From assembly GCA_046342195.1 (NCBI GenBank), contig JBKDQE010000061.1:62001-126000 (forward strand): DNA of 64,000 nucleotides, read 5' to 3'. This DNA is from CANHBY01 sp046342195. GTDB taxonomy: Bacteria; Pseudomonadota; Gammaproteobacteria; Burkholderiales; Burkholderiaceae_C. The notes under the pieces are model-generated. The model made no database searches. It had not been told where the DNA came from and saw only the letters and a list, made by a program, of their open reading frames with translations. The position numbers were made by a program, and so were the translations under genes. Every line of letters begins with the position of its first letter. Position 1 is the stretch's first letter. Of this stretch, positions 37,816 through 45,682 are shown piece after piece.

Positions 37816-38046
37816 ATGAACGCGAGAGTTTCCCTGATGCCCAGGAGAGTGAAGGTGAGTCTGAGTGGAGAAGCTGCTGATTCTGATGGCCGGCTCTAAA
37901 TGGGCCGACGGTCGTTTGAGCGGCCCCTTTTGGCCACATGCTGATAATGACACAGCAACCCACCAGCCAGCCAGCAAGCCTGCCCACCTGACGGCCCTGC
38001 GAAGATTGATTTGTGGGAAGCAAGCTAAACTGAACTTTTTGATCAT
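37747..38046 (-). CDS. lptM: LPS translocon maturation lipoprotein LptM (YifL family), extended C-terminus
   Basis: LptM is a small lipoprotein that assists LptD disulfide maturation. Residues 1-50 match the family: a basic N-terminus, hydrophobic signal (about 20-34) and the hallmark SLSACGQKGPLKRP with Cys37. Usual members end soon after; this frame runs to 100 residues, and its last 23 codons overlap the 3' end of the opposite-strand repeat-protein gene. The extension (FSTQTHLHSPGHQG onward) shows no recognisable domain. The diaminopimelate genes lysA or dapF that usually follow are absent. The start is 17 bp from that of divergent cyaY, the usual arrangement. Confidence 0.8.
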   Translation of the reverse strand: MIKKFSLACFPQINLRRAVRWAGLLAGWWVAVSLSACGQKGPLKRPSAHLEPAIRISSFSTQTHLHSPGHQGNSRVHSVLGTNSVGFDFSGVVIWKDLV

Positions 38047-38063
38047 GCTGAATCGCTCCGCGT

Positions 38064-38399
38064 ATGTCTTCCAATTTGACTGACTCTGATTATCATCAAC
38101 TCGCCATGACTGTTTTTGATCGCATTGAGGCACAGCTTGATCGCTGGCTGGATCAGGGGGTCATTGATATTGATGCGCACCGAACGGGCGGGCTTTTGGA
38201 GATGACTTTTCCCAATCGCAGCAAAATTATCATCAACACTCAGCCTCCCCTGCAAGAAATTTGGCTGGCTGCTCAATCAGGGGGGTTTCACTATCGTTAC
38301 ACAGAAGGACGCTGGCTCAATACCCGTGAGCCCAGCCATTTTTTTGAAACACTTTCGGCTTGTGCTTCAGAGCAAGCTGGCCTTGATTTGAAATTTTGA
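38064..38399 (+). CDS. cyaY: Frataxin-like iron-binding protein CyaY
   Basis: CyaY binds iron and modulates Fe-S cluster assembly by IscS. The 111-residue product has the family layout: an acidic first helix (DSDYHQLAMTVFDRIEAQLD) and then the sheet with GGLLEMTFPNRSKIIINTQPPLQEIWLA, expressed here by its flanks. FHYRYTEGRWLNTRE follows, then the closing helix with FFETLSACASEQAGL. The spacing from lptM implies a shared divergent promoter. A 30-bp hairpin repeat begins 7 bp after its stop. Confidence 0.94.
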   Translation: MSSNLTDSDYHQLAMTVFDRIEAQLDRWLDQGVIDIDAHRTGGLLEMTFPNRSKIIINTQPPLQEIWLAAQSGGFHYRYTEGRWLNTREPSHFFETLSACASEQAGLDLKF

Positions 38400-38405
38400 A
38401 CCTGG

Positions 38406-38435
38406 CAGCCTGTCTGACTTCGAAGTCGTCGGCTG
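38406..38435. repeat. 30-bp hairpin repeat, copy 2
   Basis: It matches 27 of 30 bases of the copy at 26604-26633 and begins 7 bp after the cyaY stop codon. It lies between two convergent genes and could act as an RNA 3' end structure. Confidence 0.65.
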
Positions 38436-38437
38436 AA

Positions 38438-39610
38438 TTATGGATGGTTCTTGGATGTGCGATGTTCAGAAGTACCAGGTGGTGGGCTACATATGGCTTG
38501 TCCACCCTGGCGTTCAAAGACGGTATAGCGGTGCCAGGGGTCAGCTCCCAGCAGCCACCCGGTTCCGATAGGGCGAAAAATAAAATCGGCCCCTTTGTCG
38601 TGTCGCACTTGTACCATGCCATTCACAAGACGAGCCTGCATGGGGTCCTGGGCTATATTGACCATGCCCCGATCTGTAAACTCGAGCTCACGCATCAGCC
38701 CCAGCATATTGAGGGGGCGAAAGATGCCGCACGGCAGAGATTTCGCGGGTTGAATATCAGCCAGTTGTGTTCCCAGCCTCTCAAGGGCCTTGCTTGCCAT
38801 GCAGGCGTGCGAATCAAGCTGAAGCTGACAGGCGTGGTTCAAAAGAGCTTTGGCACGGAGGTAGTGGCCAGCATTCCACATACGAGCCGTGGCTTGGCGG
38901 CATAACTCTGGAGAGCCGATTTTTTGGCAGGCGTTGCTGAATTCGTCGAGATAGGCCTGCGGCCAGGTCTGGTCAGTGCGGCCCAAAGCCGTATCACGGG
39001 TGACCTCTGAAATTTGCTGCATCAATGATCGGCTGAGGAGTGAGCCACAGGTGTCTTCTGGAAAGTTGGCTTGTGCGCATTCAGCGGGGTTTTGTAGGGC
39101 CGTGGATGATGCCGATTGACGCATTTCACGGTCTCGTAAATCTGCCAGCTTCAAACACGCATAAGCCAGGCCTTGCTGACAAAGGCCCTGCAAGGTGAGG
39201 GTATCTTGTTGCTGATAAGCTGAGTGGGCGCATGAAAATTCATCGGTGGCAGGTTGTGGGCAGCTTGGTGCTGCGAGCGTTTTTACCGAACAATGGCCTG
39301 TTTTTTCGCGACGATAACGCTCTTGAAATACATCCTTTCCTGGCGTCTCGAACTGTTGCCTGTCAGCCTGGAGGTTGTATTCGCTCATTTGGCCTGTTTC
39401 CAGATCACGAAGTATCAAGCGATTTCCCTGAAGGTTCACCCGATGAAGGCTTTGGGTTTCGTTTTTTTCGAGTATTTTGGCGAAAAGGTTGTCGGAAAAA
39501 ATGATCCAGCGGTCAGACCCTGGTTGATCGTTGCGATAGGCTCCGCACAGCGGATTGGCCCCTGCGCTCAAAGCCCAGCACAGGGTGATGAAAACCAGTA
39601 GGCCTTTCAT
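38438..39610 (-). CDS. Cys-rich periplasmic protein of unknown function
   Basis: I do not recognise this 390-residue protein. A cleavable signal peptide (about residues 1-18, ending ALSAGANP) precedes a lipocalin-like beta stretch (CGAYRNDQPGSDRWIIFSDN). A middle helical section follows with repeated C-x(4-8)-A-C-x-x-L patterns (QGLCQQGLAYACLKLADL; LNHACQLQLDSHACMASKAL), reminiscent of Sel1-like disulfide repeats. A second beta section near the C-terminus starts CGIFRPLNML and echoes the first CGAYRN, so the ends look like duplicated domains. At least ten Cys suggest several disulfides in the periplasm. It is convergent with cyaY. Confidence 0.72.
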   Translation of the reverse strand: MKGLLVFITLCWALSAGANPLCGAYRNDQPGSDRWIIFSDNLFAKILEKNETQSLHRVNLQGNRLILRDLETGQMSEYNLQADRQQFETPGKDVFQERYRREKTGHCSVKTLAAPSCPQPATDEFSCAHSAYQQQDTLTLQGLCQQGLAYACLKLADLRDREMRQSASSTALQNPAECAQANFPEDTCGSLLSRSLMQQISEVTRDTALGRTDQTWPQAYLDEFSNACQKIGSPELCRQATARMWNAGHYLRAKALLNHACQLQLDSHACMASKALERLGTQLADIQPAKSLPCGIFRPLNMLGLMRELEFTDRGMVNIAQDPMQARLVNGMVQVRHDKGADFIFRPIGTGWLLGADPWHRYTVFERQGGQAICSPPPGTSEHRTSKNHP

Positions 39611-39755
39611 AAAACTCTCTCTTCCAGATGTCGAATTGGCTTTGCTTGAAGAATTAAATTTTCCAAGGCTGACGATTTACAATTCGTGGATTTTCTGAAA
39701 TACCCGCCGGTCATGTGATGTTGTCCGCCAAAATGCAGCCCAAAGCGAAACTTTC

Positions 39756-40346
39756 ATGCCTCATTTTCCTCCCGCCACGCAGGCCCTCATCCTTATTAAC
39801 ACGGCGATTTTTTGCCTGAATATTGCACTGGAAGGGCTGCTCACCCGCTGGTTTGCGCTTTATCCTCTGGGCTTTGGTTTTTTGCCATGGCAGCTGGGAA
39901 CTTATGCTTTTTTGCACGACAACTTCAGTCATTTATTTTTTAATATGCTCGGGGTCTGGATGTTTGGTGCCGAGCTCGAGCGTTTGTGGGGCCCAAAACG
40001 TTTTTTGCAGTTGTTCGCGGCCAGCGTTCTGAGCGCAGCAGCGCTGCAAATGGGCTTGGTTTGGTCGCTGGGTTCTTTGGCGCCCACCGTAGGCGCTTCA
40101 GGCGGCCTTTTTGGTTTTTTACTGGCTTATGCCATGTTATTTCCCAATCGCATCATTGTGCCCCTGATCCCTCCCATTCCGATGAAAGCCAAGGTATTCG
40201 CAGCCATTTTTGGTGGGCTTGAATTATTGCTTGGGGTATCAAACCCGGCTTCCGGGGTGGCCCATTTTGCCCACTTGGGCGGCATGTTAGGTGCATTCAT
40301 TTTGATCAAATATTGGCGAAAAAAATCACCCTTTGGCAGGTATTGA
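39756..40346 (+). CDS. Rhomboid-family intramembrane serine protease
   Basis: The 196-residue product has six membrane helices and the canonical rhomboid motifs: HDNFSHLFFNMLGVWMFG (N-terminal His/Asn region, about 50-67), the nucleophile Ser in VGASGGLFGFL (near 116) and the catalytic His in VAHFAHLGGMLGAF (near 173). It is a GlpG-type protease cleaving membrane substrates within the bilayer; the substrate is unknown. This is the second rhomboid-class gene in the window, and it is distinct from the rhombosortase-like one. It is convergent with the SDR gene, 5 bp apart. Confidence 0.92.
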   Translation: MPHFPPATQALILINTAIFCLNIALEGLLTRWFALYPLGFGFLPWQLGTYAFLHDNFSHLFFNMLGVWMFGAELERLWGPKRFLQLFAASVLSAAALQMGLVWSLGSLAPTVGASGGLFGFLLAYAMLFPNRIIVPLIPPIPMKAKVFAAIFGGLELLLGVSNPASGVAHFAHLGGMLGAFILIKYWRKKSPFGRY

Positions 40347-40351
40347 TGGGA

Positions 40352-41263
40352 TTAAGCGGCTCCTGCAGCGATGGCCTGGGCCAGGCTAGGGTACCAAAGC
40401 TTCATGCGCAACTCTTGCTTGAGCCGGTGGTTTTTTAATCGGCGTGATTCCCGCCAGAAACTCAAGGTCATGGCCGACACCTCTGCCGGGGCCTGCTCAA
40501 GGGAAATTCGGCGTGGCGGCGGTAAACCGTAAAGGGTCGCGGCCATATCGAAATAGTCGCCGGTTTTCATGTCAAGGTCATCACAGGCATGTATCACCCT
40601 TTGAGGTTTGCCACGGAATAAAGTCAGCATCAAGGCCCTTGTCAAATCATCGGCATGGATATGATTGGTGTAACCATCATCTGGGGCTTGAAGCACTGGC
40701 ACCCCCCGCAACAGGCGCTCGCGAGGCCCACCGGTTCGGCCTGAAGCATAGATCCCGGGAATGCGCAAAATATGGCTTCGAAGGCAAGCAGTTCGCCCGG
40801 CTTCCCGTACTTGTCGTTCAGCATCAACACGCCGACGCGCACGAGGAGTTTGGGGTGCTACCATTCGGGTTTCATCAAACTGCTCACCCAGGCAATTTCC
40901 ATAGACGCCTGTGGTGCTGCCGTAAACCCATTGCCGCCACGAAGGCGACCCTCTTAAGGCTTGCAGTAAATGTCGGGTTCTGGGGTCGGTTTGGCCTTGG
41001 CTGGGAGGCGGTGCGAGGTGAACCACACTGTGAGCCAAACCACGCAGTCGTTGCAACGTGGCTGGATCATCCAAGTTGCCTGAAAGGGGGGTCACACCGT
41101 GGGCTCGCAAATCATTGTATCGATGTGGCGATGAAGTCAAGGCCAACAAATGCCAACGCGATCCTGACAAGCGGGCCAAGCGTAACCCGACATCTCCACA
41201 GCCCACAATCAAGAGACGGCGGCGCCTGAAACGGCGCGGTAGGGCAGTGCATGCAAAAACCAT
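40352..41263 (-). CDS. NAD(P)-dependent epimerase/SDR family protein (YeeZ-like)
   Basis: The 303-residue product is an extended short-chain dehydrogenase. Its nucleotide-binding motif is LLIVGCGDVGLRLARL (about residues 17-32), and LDDPATLQRLRGLAHSVVHLAPP and VYGSTTGVYGNCLGE follow. The canonical YxxxK pair is not obvious; ARRRVDAERQVRE replaces it, as in the YeeZ/ActC subgroup. The sequence GYTNHIHADDLTRAL matches NAD(P)-sugar epimerase-like proteins. The substrate is unknown. I chose the ATG before VFACTALPRR over a TTG five codons earlier. It is divergent from smg. Confidence 0.8.
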   Translation of the reverse strand: MVFACTALPRRFRRRRLLIVGCGDVGLRLARLSGSRWHLLALTSSPHRYNDLRAHGVTPLSGNLDDPATLQRLRGLAHSVVHLAPPPSQGQTDPRTRHLLQALRGSPSWRQWVYGSTTGVYGNCLGEQFDETRMVAPQTPRARRRVDAERQVREAGRTACLRSHILRIPGIYASGRTGGPRERLLRGVPVLQAPDDGYTNHIHADDLTRALMLTLFRGKPQRVIHACDDLDMKTGDYFDMAATLYGLPPPRRISLEQAPAEVSAMTLSFWRESRRLKNHRLKQELRMKLWYPSLAQAIAAGAA

Positions 41264-41476
41264 AAGAACGACGCGCAACAGCAGTTAGAAAAAAGTCAAA
41301 AAAAGCCACCAAGACGCAGTGTAGTCCCTATCCGCAGTTTCAAAAACAGGACTGACGTCAACCAAGGCCCGCTCATGGTGGCGTCCGGCAGGGTCAATAC
41401 GTCATGAGACCGACTCAATAGGTCAATGGCATCAGGGTGTGTCATCAAAGCCATAAAATCAGGATATAGTGAAGCC

Positions 41477-41929
41477 ATGTTTGACGTGCTTGTTTATCTT
41501 TACGAGAATTATTGGCGCCCTGATGCCTGCCCTGATCACGATCGTCTTGCACGCAAACTCACTGCCGTGGGATTTGAGTTAGAAGAAATCGAGGAAGCGC
41601 TTTCTTGGCTTGACGGTTTGGCTGAATCAGCGCAAGCCTATGTCGGGGAGCAGTCTGTTTCCAGTGTCAGGGTCTATTCTGAACAGGAGCAGCTGAAACT
41701 CGGCCAGCGCCCTATTGGTTTTGTCAATTTCCTTGAATCTGCAGGGGTTCTGCCACCTCCCATGCGCGAAATGGTTTTAGACCGAGCCAGCGCAGTATCT
41801 GGTGAGCAGATCAACTTGGAAGACCTTAAAATTATCGTTTTAATGGTATTTTGGAGCTTGGGCGAAGAACCAGATGCCCTGATTCTTGATGAACTGTTGG
41901 TTGAAGATGAAGATCGCCTGATTCACTAG
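41477..41929 (+). CDS. smg: Smg family protein (DUF494)
   Basis: Smg is a small conserved proteobacterial protein of unknown function, usually between dprA and topA. The 150-residue product starts MFDVLVYLYENYW, the family signature. It also has FELEEIEEALSWL and QINLEDLKIIVLMVFWS, and ends in the acidic LLVEDEDRLIH. Neither dprA nor topA is adjacent here: the divergent SDR gene is upstream and uvrA downstream, so the usual cluster is broken. A strong terminator follows about 100 bp downstream. Confidence 0.9.
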   Translation: MFDVLVYLYENYWRPDACPDHDRLARKLTAVGFELEEIEEALSWLDGLAESAQAYVGEQSVSSVRVYSEQEQLKLGQRPIGFVNFLESAGVLPPPMREMVLDRASAVSGEQINLEDLKIIVLMVFWSLGEEPDALILDELLVEDEDRLIH

Positions 41930-42033
41930 GGCCTCTTGTTGATGCCTCCCGATCAATCATCGGTCGTCAGTGTGTCGGGGCATCTTGGCCGGCGGGGATT
42001 GAAAGACTCTGCAATACTGGCGCTACCTTTTTT

Positions 42034-42058
42034 AGCCAAGTGACTTGGCTTTTTTGTT
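42034..42058 (+). terminator. Rho-independent terminator after smg
   Basis: AGCCAAG and CTTGGCT form a perfect 7-bp stem around TGA, followed by TTTTTGTTTTT. Confidence 0.85.
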
Positions 42059-42102
42059 TTTATGTACCAAGCCTTCGATGATTCTGCCAAGCTGGGCGCG
42101 CC

Positions 42103-45009
42103 ATGATTCGTGTGCGCGGCGCCCGCACACACAACCTCCAAAATATTGAGGTTGACATCCCTCGTCATCAGTTGGTGGTGATCACAGGGCTGAGCGGCTC
42201 AGGAAAGTCGAGCCTGGCCTTTGACACCCTCTATGCGGAGGGGCATCGTCGTTATGTGGAAAGCTTGTCGCCCTATGCTCGGCAGTTTTTGCAACTCATG
42301 GACAAGCCTGATGTTGACAGCATTGAAGGTTTGTCTCCGGCCATCAGCATTGAGCAAAAAGCCACCAGCCACAACCCCCGCTCGACGGTAGGAACCGTCA
42401 CTGAAATTCACGACCATCTGCGCTTGCTTTATGCCCGTGCGGGCACGCCTTTTTGCCCGGATCATCCTCAAATGCCACTGCAGGCGCAAAGCATCAGCCA
42501 GATGGTGGATACCCTTTTGGGCCTTCCAGAGGGTACACGCTGGATGGTGCTGGCCCCGGTTGTGCGTCATCAACAAGGTGATTTTTCGGGCTGGTTTGCA
42601 CAGATGCAGTCTCAGGGCTACATTCGTTTTCGGGTGAATGGCGAGGTGCTTGATGTGGATTCGCTGCCTGTCTTGAGTGCGGTCGAAAAGCATCATCTTG
42701 ATGTGGTGGTTGACCGTGTCAAGGTGGCTCATGAGAACCCTGCTTTGCGACAACGCCTGGCTGAAAGTTTTGAATCGGCGCTGCGCTTGAGTGAAGGGCG
42801 GGCTTTGGCGGTAGACATGGACAGTGGAGCTACCCACTGGTTTTCGAATCGTTTTGCCTGCCCTGTTTGCAGTTATGCCTTGAATGAACTACAGCCCCAG
42901 CTTTTTTCCTTCAATTCACCCGTGGGGGCTTGCCCGACTTGTGAGGGTTTGGGTCATGTCACGGTGATGGACCCTCAACGGGTGGTGGCTTTCCCTTCAT
43001 TAAGCTTGGCCGGTGGTGCCGTCAAGGGCTGGGATCGGCGCAACCCTCATGCCTTTGCTATCCTGGAGAGCCTGGCTCGGCATTTCAAGGTAGATATTGA
43101 AACGCCTTTTGAAAACTTGCCTGAAAATGTCCAACGGGTGATGCTTTATGGCTCGGGAGAGGAAGTCATTGAGTTTACTGATTTGCGGGAATCCACTGGC
43201 CATGATGGCCAGGTGCGTGAGCGGCGGGTCAAGCGCATGGGGCCCTTTGAGGGCCTTCTTCCTTACTTTGCCCGGCGCCTGCGCGAAAGCGAATCTGTAG
43301 CGGTTCGGGAAGATTTGGCAAGGTATCAAACCGTACAAACTTGCCCGGATTGCCAAGGCTCTCGATTGCGCCGTGAAGCCCGCCATGTGTTTTTGCAAGG
43401 AGAGGGGGCATGTCCCGGTGAGCCCATTGACAGGGTCTCTGATTTGACACTGGGCGAATGCCTGAGCTATTTTGAGGGCTTGAAGCTGCGAGGCGCCAAG
43501 GCGGCCATTGGGCAAAAGCTTATTCAGGAAATTCGATCCCGTTTGCAGTTTCTCAATAACGTGGGCTTGAATTATCTCAGCCTTGATCGAAGTGCCAGTA
43601 CCCTGAGTGGCGGCGAGGCCCAGCGTATTCGCCTGGCCAGCCAGATTGGCTCAGGGCTCAGTGGCGTCATGTATGTGCTTGACGAACCCAGCATTGGTCT
43701 GCATCAGCGTGACAATGACCGTCTGATTGCCACCTTGCGCCATCTTCGTGATTTGGGAAACTCTGTGTTGGTGGTCGAGCACGATGAAGATGCGATTCGG
43801 GCGGCTGATCATGTCATTGATATGGGGCCCGGGGCCGGCATTCATGGTGGCCGTGTGATGGCGCAAGGCACGCCCCAGGCCATCATGGCTGACCCGCAAT
43901 CATTGACAGGCCGCTACCTTTGCAGGGCGTTGTCGATGCCCATTCCGCCACGCAGGCCGGTGTCCCGTCATGCGCCTGGAAAGGCCTGCGAGGGGTGGCT
44001 GCGTATCACCGGGGCCAGAGGCCATAATTTGAAAAATATCACGGTGGACATCCCGGTGGCACGCTTGACTTGCGTCACGGGGGTGTCGGGTTCCGGAAAA
44101 AGCACTCTGGTGAATGATACCCTCTATGCGGCTGTGGCTCGCCATCTCCATGGCAGCCAACTCAAGGTGGCACCCTACGACAAAGTGATCGGGCTGGAGG
44201 CCTTTGACAAGGTCATCAATGTTGACCAAAGCCCGATTGGTCGAACGCCACGCAGCAATCCGGCCACCTATACAGGGCTCTTGACTCCTGTTCGGGAATT
44301 GTTTGCTGAAATGCCCATGGCCCGGGAACGTGGTTATGCCCCCGGCCGCTTTAGTTTTAATGTGGAAGGTGGGCGTTGTGAGGCTTGTCAAGGTGATGGT
44401 CTCATCAGGGTTGAAATGCATTTTTTGCCTGATGTCCATGTGCCTTGTGATGTTTGCCTTGGAAAACGCTATAACCGAGAAACGCTCGAAGTGCTTTATA
44501 AGGGCCACAACATTCATCAAGTGCTCGAATTGACAGTCGAAGACGCCAGTGAATTTTTCAAGGCCATCCCGGCCATTTCACGCAGGCTCCAGACCCTGAT
44601 GGATGTGGGGTTGGGTTATGTGCGCTTGGGGCAAAACGCCACCACACTCAGTGGCGGCGAGGCCCAGCGCGTCAAATTGGCCCTGGAACTCAGCAAGCGT
44701 GACACGGGCCGTACCCTTTACATTCTTGACGAGCCGACTACCGGTCTGCATTTTTCCGACATTGCACTCTTGCTCAAGGTTTTACAACAGCTCTGCGATG
44801 CCGGCAATACCTTGGTGGTGATCGAACACAATCTCGATGTCATCAAAAGCGCCGATTGGCTGATCGATATGGGCCCGGAGGGTGGCGGCGGAGGTGGTGA
44901 AGTGCTGGCCACAGGAACCCCTGAAATGGTGGCTGACCATGCTGAAAGCCACACCGGGCGGTACTTGGCTCGGGTGCTTCGGGTCAGGAATGGGGCCTCC
45001 AATGAATGA
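42103..45009 (+). CDS. uvrA: UvrABC excinuclease subunit A
   Basis: UvrA recognises DNA damage and loads UvrB in nucleotide excision repair. The 968-residue product has the two-ABC-module layout. The first Walker A is GLSGSGKSSLAFDTLY (near 30-45), with zinc-finger Cys in CPVCSYAL and CPTCEGLG and the first signature LSGGEAQRIRLASQIGSGL. The second Walker A is GVSGSGKSTLVNDTLY, followed by a second zinc finger CEACQGDG...CDVCLGK, the second signature LSGGEAQRVKLALEL and LDEPTTGLHF. Length and motifs are complete. It starts 45 bp after the smg terminator. Confidence 0.98.
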   Translation: MIRVRGARTHNLQNIEVDIPRHQLVVITGLSGSGKSSLAFDTLYAEGHRRYVESLSPYARQFLQLMDKPDVDSIEGLSPAISIEQKATSHNPRSTVGTVTEIHDHLRLLYARAGTPFCPDHPQMPLQAQSISQMVDTLLGLPEGTRWMVLAPVVRHQQGDFSGWFAQMQSQGYIRFRVNGEVLDVDSLPVLSAVEKHHLDVVVDRVKVAHENPALRQRLAESFESALRLSEGRALAVDMDSGATHWFSNRFACPVCSYALNELQPQLFSFNSPVGACPTCEGLGHVTVMDPQRVVAFPSLSLAGGAVKGWDRRNPHAFAILESLARHFKVDIETPFENLPENVQRVMLYGSGEEVIEFTDLRESTGHDGQVRERRVKRMGPFEGLLPYFARRLRESESVAVREDLARYQTVQTCPDCQGSRLRREARHVFLQGEGACPGEPIDRVSDLTLGECLSYFEGLKLRGAKAAIGQKLIQEIRSRLQFLNNVGLNYLSLDRSASTLSGGEAQRIRLASQIGSGLSGVMYVLDEPSIGLHQRDNDRLIATLRHLRDLGNSVLVVEHDEDAIRAADHVIDMGPGAGIHGGRVMAQGTPQAIMADPQSLTGRYLCRALSMPIPPRRPVSRHAPGKACEGWLRITGARGHNLKNITVDIPVARLTCVTGVSGSGKSTLVNDTLYAAVARHLHGSQLKVAPYDKVIGLEAFDKVINVDQSPIGRTPRSNPATYTGLLTPVRELFAEMPMARERGYAPGRFSFNVEGGRCEACQGDGLIRVEMHFLPDVHVPCDVCLGKRYNRETLEVLYKGHNIHQVLELTVEDASEFFKAIPAISRRLQTLMDVGLGYVRLGQNATTLSGGEAQRVKLALELSKRDTGRTLYILDEPTTGLHFSDIALLLKVLQQLCDAGNTLVVIEHNLDVIKSADWLIDMGPEGGGGGGEVLATGTPEMVADHAESHTGRYLARVLRVRNGASNE

Positions 45010-45140
45010 AAAAGAGTGATTTTTAAAGATTTTGGGGGGTGCGTGTGTTCCAACTTGGCTGCGAAGCGTTAATCTGTGGCTGTTCACGCTCAAGCTTGCA
45101 CAAGTTTGATGCCAAATGACTCTTGATCTGTCTCTTCACC

Positions 45141-45545
45141 ATGACCTCGCTGCAAAATCTTCACAGTACGCTTCAAACCCTCAGCATTCTGCTTGATCAA
45201 GCGGCCGGCCAGATTCACGATCGATCCAAACCCCCCACTCATGCTCAAATTGAATCAGTCAGCCAGTTGCTGGTGGCCATTTGCAGCATTCAAACCGCCA
45301 TTTACAAAGAAAATCTGGAGCCTCAGGCCTCGAGGCTTCCTGACGATACCAGCGTGGCGATCCGCCGCCTGGGTGATTTGATCATCATGGCAGAAGCCTT
45401 GATGGCGGCGGGCCATACTGAAGCGTCAATCAAGACACTGGACGATTTCATGGCCACTGAAACCTGCGAGTTTCACCGCGAAATTGCCCAGGTGACCAAG
45501 CGCAAATTGTTGAACCAGGTTGCGCTTTTTTCAGTGCCTGATTGA
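45141..45545 (+). CDS. Hypothetical alpha-helical protein
   Basis: I do not recognise this 134-residue protein. It is predicted mostly helical (TSLQNLHSTLQTLSILLDQA; later MAEALMAAGHTEASIKTLDD) with no signal peptide or membrane segment, so it is probably cytosolic. The pattern looks like a small helical bundle, possibly an adaptor, but I assign no function. The ATG used lacks a clear ribosome-binding site; an upstream in-frame TTG is an alternative. It lies between uvrA (130 bp upstream) and the convergent S53 protease gene, with a long hairpin separating their 3' ends. Confidence 0.6.
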   Translation: MTSLQNLHSTLQTLSILLDQAAGQIHDRSKPPTHAQIESVSQLLVAICSIQTAIYKENLEPQASRLPDDTSVAIRRLGDLIIMAEALMAAGHTEASIKTLDDFMATETCEFHREIAQVTKRKLLNQVALFSVPD

Positions 45546-45607
45546 ACGCTGGAAAATTGCAAGCTGACCTTTCAAGGGTATTTGGGAGCCAATTTGAATG
45601 GCCCCCA

Positions 45608-45655
45608 AAAACAGCCATGGATCGCCTGATTTTTAGGGCGATTCATGGCTGTTTT
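45608..45655. terminator. Long bidirectional terminator hairpin
   Basis: A 19-bp stem (AAAACAGCCATGGATCGCC against its reverse complement with one mismatch) encloses a 10-nt loop. Four T residues close the stem on either strand. It sits between convergent genes. Confidence 0.85.
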
Positions 45656-45682
45656 ACAAAGCCGACGATCAGGGCTCAAGCT

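Noticed and set aside
41926..41945. TAGGGCCTCTTGTTG at the smg stop codon as another copy of the palindromic repeat.
   Set aside because: Only the first eight bases agree; the diagnostic CTGTTAACA core is missing.
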